The translations under genes were made by a program, and so were the position numbers. 64,000 nt of DNA, taken from contig NC_009919.1 of the NCBI RefSeq assembly GCF_000002415.2, forward strand, positions 2,693,795-2,757,794, read 5' to 3'. Positions 56,387 through 64,000 of this stretch are shown here, piece after piece. Position 1 is the stretch's first letter, and each line of letters begins with the position of its first letter. Under the pieces are notes generated by a model. The model saw nothing but the letters and a program-made list of their open reading frames with translations, was not told the origin of the DNA and made no database searches. The stretch comes from Plasmodium vivax (lineage: Eukaryota > Apicomplexa > Aconoidasida > Haemosporida > Plasmodiidae).

Positions 56387-56965
56387 TCACAGCGAGACGT
56401 CCTTAAAAAGGCGCGACTTCGTCTGGCTGCGAACGAAGGAATAGTCATAGTAATAAACGTACGCGTTGTCATCGGCAAGGCTGTTAACGTACCCAATGGG
56501 AACGCCACACTCTTTGCATAGAATTCGAAACTGAACTTCCAACGCGTCTTCCCTTCTTCGTATGAGGATACATTCCTTTTTCGTTTTATAATATTTTTTG
56601 TGAACAATTTTTTTAAAGGGAAATATGATCGATCCGTCAGTCTTCCTTCTTGGCAAATCTGCAACGTCTGTTTCGCTAATTAGGCAATTAAAACCGCAGA
56701 GGAAACAAAAGAAAAGGAAGAATTCCTTTTCCACTTTGCTCACAAGACTATCCTTGGATGTGTAATTAATTATTTTGAACTTTCTCTGTTTATTGTCGTC
56801 CTTCTGTGCCTCCTTCTCGTTTTGGACTTTCCTTTTTATTTCGAGCAGCGTCACTTCGTTTTTGCTCCGTTCGTCGGGCTGTTCTTCTCGAGTCAGCGTG
56901 TTCGCAGCGAGCGCACTGGTCTCTGCTGCGTCAGTCGCCTGGTCCCCTTCCTCCATCCTTGCCAC
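56387..56965 (-). CDS. STEEP1 (CXorf56/UPF0428) family zinc-binding protein
   Basis: A single minus-strand frame of 192 residues. The C-terminal 110 residues match the STEEP1 family: FCFLCGFNCLI, the basic LPRRKTDGSIIF linker, KKECILIRRREDALEVQFRILCKECGVPIGY. The pattern has two Cys-x-x-Cys-type pairs that probably bind zinc. Human STEEP1 promotes STING exit from the ER and also associates with spliceosomes. Plasmodium has no recognised STING, so the ancestral splicing or trafficking function is more likely; that is inference. The first 70 residues are acidic/polar and not conserved. It converges with the SOSS-B-like gene across about 220 bp of flank that ends in a poly(A) run. Confidence 0.82.
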   Translation of the reverse strand: MARMEEGDQATDAAETSALAANTLTREEQPDERSKNEVTLLEIKRKVQNEKEAQKDDNKQRKFKIINYTSKDSLVSKVEKEFFLFFCFLCGFNCLISETDVADLPRRKTDGSIIFPFKKIVHKKYYKTKKECILIRRREDALEVQFRILCKECGVPIGYVNSLADDNAYVYYYDYSFVRSQTKSRLFKDVSL

Positions 56966-57636
56966 AGCGCAGGTTAGCGGGGAAGAAGGCTTTGCGGCGA
57001 AGGTTTAGCGGCGAAGAAGGCTTTGCGGCGAAGAAGGCTTTACCGCAGAAGGGCTTCACCGCCGCATCGCTCGCCTGCACGGGTTGCCGCGCCGTCGGAA
57101 TTTTCTTCTCAGTTAAGTTGCGCAACTTCGTTGAAAGGGGTCCCCCTCAGGGAGGCTCTTCTGAAATGGATCCACTCCGTTTGGCCGCGCGTCAGCCAAG
57201 AAAAAGGAAAAAAAAAAAAAAAAAAAAAGGAAAAAAAGAAGAAAACTTACAAATGCGCCACTACTCCGGGGCGTATATTTTTTTTTTTTTTTCCCACAAT
57301 ACAGCTATGCTGCCGAAGTAACCCCCCGCGCGGCACGCCACTTGACGTTTTCCAGTTGGGAGATTTTTTCCCCCCACATAGTAAGAAAACAATGCGGTGC
57401 GCTTGGCCTTTTCCCCATTTTTGAAGACACCAAGAGGACGCGCAGAGGAGCTTCTTCCCAGGGGAGGTCACAAACGGGGCGGCAAAACTGCGCCGCGGCT
57501 CCGGTTAGGCCCACCAGAGGGGTATTAAACAGGTGCACGCAAAGGAAAGGAAACCAAGTGGTGAGGAAGGCACAGCGAAACTGCGCGTGATTTCACCCCC
57601 GTTGTGGAAGTGCGCACCTGGGGATTCTTTGCAACT
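56966..57636. other. Divergent region, STEEP1-like gene and PIG-V
   Basis: 0.7 kb with GGCGAAGAAGGCTTTGCGG repeats at 56977-57055, poly(A) at 57209-57229 and poly(T) at 57277-57291. No supported gene. Confidence 0.7.
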
Positions 57637-59431
57637 ATGCAAGACGAGGGGAGAGCAAAGCCGCAGCAGGAGGAGGCAGCCAGGACAAAGCGGAAGGTGG
57701 CCGCCGACGTGCTAACCGTTGCAACGATTGCCCTCATAGTCCGGGCACTCACTGCAGGGTACACCATCATATGGTCACAACTGATAAACAGTTACAAGTC
57801 TACGAATGACCTGCTCTGCGAAGGAGAAAACTCCTCTCTGTGGAATTATGTAAAATGTTTTTCTTCCTGGGATGGAGAGTATTTTTTACGCTTATCATTA
57901 AACGAGACGGAGTATCTCTACGAGCAGAACCATGCCTTTTTCCCTGCACTTCCTTTCGTAGTAGGTTCCTTAAAAAGGCTGTTGGAGGGGGGGTTCCCCC
58001 ATGTGAGTACCTGCACAATGCATATGCTAATCGCCATAATTGCTAATAATTTTTTTTTTGCCTTTTCCGCCATTGGGTTGTACCTATTTGTGTATACCTC
58101 CCTCAGTGTAGGGGCAACACCTATGGGTGTTGTGTCTTCCCAAAAGGAGAGCGCAAAGAAAGGGGCCACCTACATGCAGAGTGTTAAAAGTGCGGAGGAC
58201 TCGCGCCGCCTGAGCTTCCTGGCAGCCATTCTATTTACCGTCAACATGGGCAGTATACACATGAGCAGTTTTTACAGTGAGAGTTTCTTTTGCTGTCTCT
58301 CCATGTGGGGATTCACCTTTTTACAGTGCTCCCTGAATGTCAGCAAGGGGAGCTTCACCTTCGACCTGTTGGCAGTTTTGTGCTTTTCCCTTGCGTCCTT
58401 CTTCAGGTCCAACGGAATTTTATTTTTAATTCCTCTTCTCGTGCACAACTTGAGATCGTGCGCGTTGTGCGTGCACTGCGCAGGGGTGTTACCTCGCGGG
58501 GGGGAGGGAGACAGGGCAGTCAAAGCGAAGAGGTTGAGCTGCTCCTCAGACGAAGGGCATACGTTGAGCCGCCTCCCATACAAAGGGACCCTCTTGCAGT
58601 TTGCCCTCCACTGGGCAAAGGCACTCCTCGAAGCAGCTCTCGTGGTGCTGCCCCTCCTCACCTTTCAACTCTACGCCTACCACTTGTACTGCGTGCAGGG
58701 ACATGATGACCAGTGGAGAGAGGAGCGCAAACAGTTTCACAAATTTTTTTTATCATTTTGGGCAAACCCTCTTGAGTATGCAAGCGGGGAGAGGTACACC
58801 CGTGTTGAAGACCAACTGATTCGTAGACCCTGGTGCAAGAAAACCATTCCATTTATTTACAGTTACATTCAGCGTGAGTATTGGGGTGTTAAGTTTTTAA
58901 AAGTGGTCAGATCGCCCAGTGCCGGTGTGCTGTATGCTTTGCCCGTTTATTTTGTGTCTCTTCATGCTGTGTATGATTTTTTTCTGTGCCGGAAGTTCCC
59001 CCGGGGGGGGGAGGCTTCTTTCCTGCTTAGCCCCTTCCTCGGGGGGGTCCTCCACCTGGGCGTGCTGTGCCTCTACCTGTTGCTGTTTGCCCACGGCGAG
59101 GTGAGCACGCGGCGTAGCTATGAAGCGGCGAAGCGATGAAGCGGCGAAGTCGCGGGGCACTTCCCCCTACCGCAAGCATTCCTTGTCGAGTGTGGCAAAG
59201 GACACCGCAGCATGCCGCCACATAGCAACCTTACCAATTCACCACTTCTCCTTATTCTCCCACCCCTCCCTGCAGATCATCCTGCGGCTCATCGCGAGCT
59301 CCCCCCTTTTCTACGCCCACTACGCCTACCAGCTCAAGTACTCAGAGAGGTGGAACTTGCTCCTGCTCGCGAATTTGCTTTATTTTTTCGTTGGGCCCCC
59401 CCTGTTCGGCGCGTACATCGCGTGGACGTAG
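57637..59431 (+). CDS. PIGV: GPI mannosyltransferase 2 (PIG-V)
   Basis: Two exons, 57637-59100 and 59276-59431, join in phase 0 (about 539 residues). PIG-V adds the second mannose to the GPI anchor core in the ER lumen, from dolichol-phosphate mannose. Merozoite and sporozoite surface proteins depend on GPI anchors. A multi-pass membrane pattern is evident (about eight hydrophobic segments). The family lumenal motif is seen as SSWDGEYFLRLSLNETEYLYEQNHAFFP (shown in two parts: SSWDGEYFLRLS and YEQNHAFFPALPF). The catalytic Asp of the WD pair is present. The last exon supplies the final two membrane spans (LLANLLYFFVGPPLFGAYIA). The start is the first ATG; codons before it lack a plausible ATG. 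Confidence 0.93.
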
Positions 59432-60169
59432 GGGGGGAGAAGAAGCAATCATGTGAAGAAGCAAACGTGTGAAGCCGCCATCATGTGAAGATGCCATCAT
59501 ACGCTCGGCAACGATACATGCTTGTCCCAAAAAATGTTATTAAAAATGTTCGCACGCATGGCGGCAAAATGTAGCGGGGCCTGTCAACGCGCGTGGAGGG
59601 ATGTCCCCCCATTTCTGCCCAGACAGAGGCGGAGATTGTTCACTTCGGGGGGAAGCAGCTTCCACAGTTGGGGGCGCCTCATAGGGGCGCTGCCTCATAG
59701 GAGGGATGCCTCTTATGGGGGCTGCCCCTACCCCGGATGGGTGCACGCACGCATATATTATGTACCCATACCAATTTGAACACGTAGACACTTCTTGACC
59801 GCTTCGTTGTAATACGTTAGAGAACATGGGGGAGGCGTTGCCACAGAGACGACGCGCCGCCGCTCCCTCACCATCACGCACGATAGCTGGTTGGCGCCCC
59901 ACTCGTCCAACTTCTTAACCAGTGGGAAATGAAACACTGCAGAGGGGCACACCCACTGTGGTGAGCTTACCTCGGAAGGGTCTCACCTCTCAGCAGCGAT
60001 GCGGTGTGGAGAAAGGGGGCACTCCACGGGGGTATTCTGCATATCTGTACATGGGGAGGTTCCCCCGCGCCGTTCCGCCAAGCGTTCCTCAGCTTCGCTT
60101 CCCCCAGCTACCCCACCGCTTCGCATCACACTGCTTCCCCTCAACCGCTTCGCCTCACTCCGCCTCCCT
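59432..60169. other. Convergent intergenic region, PIG-V to FKBP35
   Basis: 0.7 kb. Minus-strand sequence at about 59760-59945 has exon-like blocks with consensus splice signals, described under findings, but no gene model closes. TCATGTGAAG and CATAGGGGCGC-type short repeats are present. Confidence 0.6.
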
Positions 60170-61078
60170 TCACTTCGCGCTGCTCTTCTTCTCCTCGTAG
60201 AGAATGCCCTTGTCGAACATACCGCCGAAGGTGAGCTTGTCCCTCTTGCGGGCCTCCTTCAATTTGCTCAGGCAGGCGTCATAGGAGTTGCGTATTTCGA
60301 CGTTGTTGGGGCTTAGGGAAGCTGCCTTATAGAGGTTCTCCTTGGCAACCTCCAGAAAACCAAAGTGCATGTTGGCGACGCCCAATTTATAAAGTGCCTT
60401 CACATTATTTTTTTCAATTTTAAGTACCTTAGATGCATGCGCGATGGCATTGGGGAAGTCCTTACTCTTATTATAACATGTAGACAAATTTAAGTTGCAA
60501 ATGATTTCAATGTTTTTCTTTTTTTCAGCCAAATCTCCATCCCAATCTTCCGCGTGTATGAATAAGTCGAGTGCTTCCTTATACTTGGAGATAGCTTCGT
60601 CAATTTCATTTTTTTTAAAAAAGTCATTTCCTTCTTCTTTCAAATCGAATGCCGCTTGGATTTTCTCCTCGTTTGTGTAATCGTATATGCTTTTCTTCGC
60701 TTCTCTAAAGCTGATTAGCTCTATTTCAAAGATGAGCACACTGTTTCCCGGAATGCTTTCTCCGCAGCCTTCTTCTCCGTAGCCGTACTTGCTATCCAGA
60801 CGAACTGAGCACTTTTCATTCTTCGTCATCGATGCTACGCAGATGTCCCATCCTTTGATCACTTCTCCTTGTCCTAGGTGGAACTTGAAGGGCACATTTC
60901 TTTCGCGAGATGAATCGAAAACTTTCCCGCTGCTTTCTAGCTTGCCAACGTAGTGCACCGTCACTTCGTTTCCCTTCTTGGGCGCATTTTCTTCTCCTCC
61001 TTCCCCTTTCCTCAGGATCGTTTTCACCACTCCGCCGTCCTCCGTCAGGTGCACTTGCTCGAGGGTCTCCTGCTCCAT
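60170..61078 (-). CDS. FKBP35: FKBP35 peptidyl-prolyl cis-trans isomerase with TPR
   Basis: A single minus-strand frame of 302 residues, against 304 as I recall for P. falciparum. The FKBP domain lies at about 10-127 ([62 protein letters not shown]). Catalytic and FK506-binding aromatic residues Tyr, Phe-Asp, Trp and Tyr are present. Three TPR motifs follow (about 145-270), with the basic clamp typical of HSP90 co-chaperones, and then a Lys-rich end (ARKRDKL) reported to bind calmodulin. It acts as a chaperone in cytosol and nucleus. The sequence [20 protein letters not shown] agrees with the P. vivax form I recall from its crystal structure, and is the best species clue in the window. Confidence 0.97.
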
Positions 61079-63561
61079 CGTCGTTGGGGGGTCTTTCCCT
61101 ATTCGCGGCGTAGCCCTATTTGTGGCGAGGCCCTATTTGAGGCGTAGCCCTATTTGAGGCGTTAACTCTATCGCGGTGGTAGCCCTGTTCAACGCCCTGC
61201 ACCAGTGCTAACTTTTCAACTGAGGGGAACTCTGAAGAGGTCCCACTGCAAAAGAGATAATCAAGCCGAAATGAACAAATCTAGAAGGGCCCCGCTTTCT
61301 TGCACTTTACAATTTAGCCGCGCCCTGCGATTTTCACTCGGGGGGAGAGGACCTACAGTCGAAGGTACTCCTCACAGGGGTAGTTACGTACGCGAAAAAG
61401 TGGCGGAGAAAATAAAAGAGGAGGTAGGGTTACTCGGTAGGGGGATATAATTATTCACCTCTGGGAAAAGAAGTGCACTGGGGAGGGGAATATTCCTTTT
61501 CTTACAGGGAGAGATGTATTAAAATATGATCAACGTGCGGAATATGAAGGGTGAGCAAAAACGTTTGGAGAGTCCCTTTTGTAAAAGTTAAGTGGGAAAC
61601 TTTTTAACGTTCGATGTGGAAGTTGAATAGCTACTGGGGGGGGACGCACTGCACTGATGTGAGCTAACTGATCCTGGGAAAAAAAAAAAAAAAAAAAAAA
61701 AAAAAATAAAAACGCATGCAAAAAGGAACGAACTGGTGCAGTGTACGGGGCAGGCGCAAATTCACTGCATATGTAAACACCTATGCGTGTATGCAGTTGA
61801 GCCGCCCCACCCTTGGACCGTTTCTCCAGCCATCGGTGGGGCGCTTTCAGCTGAACAGGCGTTCTGCCATGATGAGGCGAGTGCCCCAATGGTGACGCTA
61901 CGAAGTTGGGAGGCCCTCGCTCGTTCGCTTAATTGCGCTCTCCCGTTTCGTCTCCCCTTGCAGTTGTCTCTATGAAGCCAATGATGACTATGGGGGTGGG
62001 GCGATCACCTTGACGGTCGCTTTGAAGGCCTCTTTAGCGGCCACCATACCGGTCGATGTCGTGTCGAGGCCACTTCTCCCCGTGGGCCCACATATCCACG
62101 GTAGGCGCAGCCAAATAGCTCCTAGGCGAAGTTCTCCTGGTTAAAATTACCAAAAAGGGGAAACTCGAGCTGGTGTTTTTTTTTCTTTTTTTTTTTTTAC
62201 AATAATGGGAGTGATTTTGTTCAAATGGGACATCTTGCGGAAAAACGAAAGGATTGTCACCCCCTTTCTTTGTTGTGCCATTAGCAACCTTTTTTTTTTT
62301 TTTTTGCACATGCTTGTGGATGAACTTACTAAACTTGGTGAACAGACGGATTACTCAGAAAAAATAATGCCCATGTCGCTCTGCTGGTTTGACGCGGGCA
62401 TGTATGTGCCCCCTATTTGTCATAAAAATGGAAACATGTGTGGGTGATGGACGTGTGTAGGTGCGGGGAGGTACCTCCACCAGAGGAGCGTAAGGGGGTG
62501 CCAAAATGGTGAGGCGATTATTTTTTTTTGGGGTTACTCCTATCAGAGGAATTTTGCTGTTCAACCGGGCGATGATGTTACATATGAACATGTGTGCACC
62601 CCCTTTGGTATTCACCAGGGAGGGACTCCGTATGCACGCATTAGTGGAATGTTTGCCCATTTATTGTACGTCTGGCTTTTTTTTGCCACATTTTAAATGA
62701 AAATGGAAAATAATTGTCCACGTCGACTTTTCGCCACTGTAACAATGCGCTTTAACCCAGCGTGTGTTTTCGGGATAGGACGTCGGGGTGGAAGCGGCTC
62801 CCTCAATGAGAGTTGCCTCGTTTGTGCGGCCTTTACTTCCCATGACGCCGGTCTCATTTAACGCGTTTTGGGAGGCGGGACTCTTCGCGCGCTTCCCTCC
62901 GACGGCGGCAGCGCCGGCGGATCAGTTGACGACGGGACAACCGTCAGCATATTGCAAACTGAAAGATAATCCCCCCGCTTTAACTCATTTTTACGTTACA
63001 CAAACTGGGTCTTACAGATGGAAAGCTAGCAGGGTGAGTTTTAAAAACTACAAAAAGGAACGTTAACAAAGGAACGTTAACAAAGGAACGTTAACAAAAA
63101 GTGTTCACAGCGTTGTTCGCAATTTTGCGCAGAATGTTATGAACAAGTCAGGTGGTGGGCAGCCAAACGGAGTTCCCACCGGATGGGCGCGTAGAACTTA
63201 TGCGATTGGTGTGCTGGCCTAATGTCTCCACGGAGCGTCCGCGCAAGTGCGAACGGTAGAGCATAATCACCTTCAACATGTCGCACACTAACCTGCAGCG
63301 CAGCGCACACTCACGTTTAACACATCTTACGATTACGCCCACTTAGAAGGGGCATTCACCTGTGCACACCCGGGGGAAGTTCCCCGAGTGTCCCGCACGC
63401 CACTCCTGAAGTGACGCAAGTTGGGTTACATAACCTGCTGGGGATTAATCTCCCCCCATTGGCCAACTTTGCGTATGCGCCTAACGGATAAAAATATGAA
63501 CAGGCAAGAAATTTTTGGAAAAAAAAAAAATAAAAAGTTAAAAATCGCCTGAACATGTAAG

Positions 63562-63597
<36 letters not shown>

Positions 63598-64000
63598 CAG
63601 CTGTTTTAACTTTTTTACATTAAACCTTTCCAACTGTATCAAAATTGCAGAAAGAAGAAGGAAGAAGGCGAAAGGCAAACGTTCGAATGCAAGTAAGGAA
63701 GAAGTATATCACTCAGTTTACGAACCACTCACTCTTTGAAGTCACATAACAGCTGTAGTGGCACCCATTCAAGCGCAAAAAGTACGCCAAAGTTTTTACC
63801 CGCTCCCTTCATAACGACAGCATTGTGTGGGGGGCAAGTTGCTCCTTTTTTGTTTGCTTCACCTTTGGTGGGTTGTAACTCCACGTAGGTATATTCTCCT
63901 CTGAGAATTGTCCCGCGTTTTTCTGCAGCGCTTAGTGGACACGCGCCGTTTCGAATGTCGCTAAAGGGCAGACACGAACGTGGGCAATAAACAGCAGCAG
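61079..64000. other. 2.9-kb region upstream of FKBP35 to window end
   Basis: No supported gene. Near the FKBP35 start it has tandem GTAGCCCTATTTGAGGC units (about 61105-61170). Further along are poly(A) at 61679-61707, poly(T) at 62186-62199 and 62290-62305, three copies of AAAGGAACGTTAAC at 63052-63098, and a poly(A) run of about 28 bases at 63570-63597. Short open frames (for example 62788-63066) have no recognisable features. Confidence 0.7.

Noticed and set aside
62788..63066. 92-codon plus-strand ORF upstream of FKBP35
   Set aside because: Isolated, no recognisable domain, start context and composition match the surrounding non-coding sequence.
1..64000. tRNA, rRNA or transposable elements
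   Set aside because: I looked for tRNA T-loop boxes (GGTTCRANYC) and cloverleaf arms, and for reverse-transcriptase or transposase motifs, and found none; the few GGTTCGA matches lie inside coding exons or introns.

Overview
The window is nuclear DNA of a malaria parasite, most likely Plasmodium vivax or a close simian relative such as P. cynomolgi. Four things point this way. The coding sequence is GC-balanced, unlike the extremely AT-rich P. falciparum genome. The flanks are full of long poly(A)/poly(T) tracts and tandem repeats. The genes have short GT-AG introns. The actin I, MTIP, ALAS, protein kinase B and FKBP35 proteins are typically plasmodial. From memory, the FKBP35 protein agrees with the P. 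vivax form, and the gene order matches the P. falciparum chromosome 12 segment running from a kinesin through ALAS, actin I and MTIP to PKB and FKBP35. I could not run an alignment to confirm this.

Layout, left to right. A kinesin motor gene runs off the left edge (minus strand). Four plus-strand genes follow: an ENTH-domain (epsin-like) protein, an ankyrin-repeat protein, a membrane protein that reads as a divergent plant-type vacuolar sorting receptor, and 5-aminolevulinate synthase. Actin I (plus) is followed by a GARP-complex VPS54-like gene (minus), a ten-exon gene with VHS/GAT-like and alpha-adaptin appendage domains (probable KIC4 orthologue, plus), and MTIP (plus). Then come an RlmI-type RNA methyltransferase (minus), BUD13 (plus), a mitochondrial-looking FMN split-barrel protein (plus), SRP receptor beta (plus), protein kinase B (minus), an FBXO9-like F-box protein (plus), a SOSS-B-like OB-fold protein (plus), a STEEP1-family zinc protein (minus), GPI mannosyltransferase 2/PIG-V (plus) and FKBP35 (minus). 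I found no tRNA, rRNA, transposon or CRISPR array.

Functional themes. Membrane traffic is strongly represented: the ENTH protein, the VSR-like receptor, VPS54, the KIC4-like adaptor, SRPRB, PIG-V and possibly STEEP1. Invasion motility is represented by actin I, MTIP and indirectly PKB, heme synthesis by ALAS, and RNA or DNA maintenance by BUD13, the methyltransferase and SOSS-B. These are neighbours, not an operon; each gene has its own flanks. The intergenic regions (0.2 to 4 kb) are mainly homopolymer tracts and minisatellites, several lying directly against gene ends.
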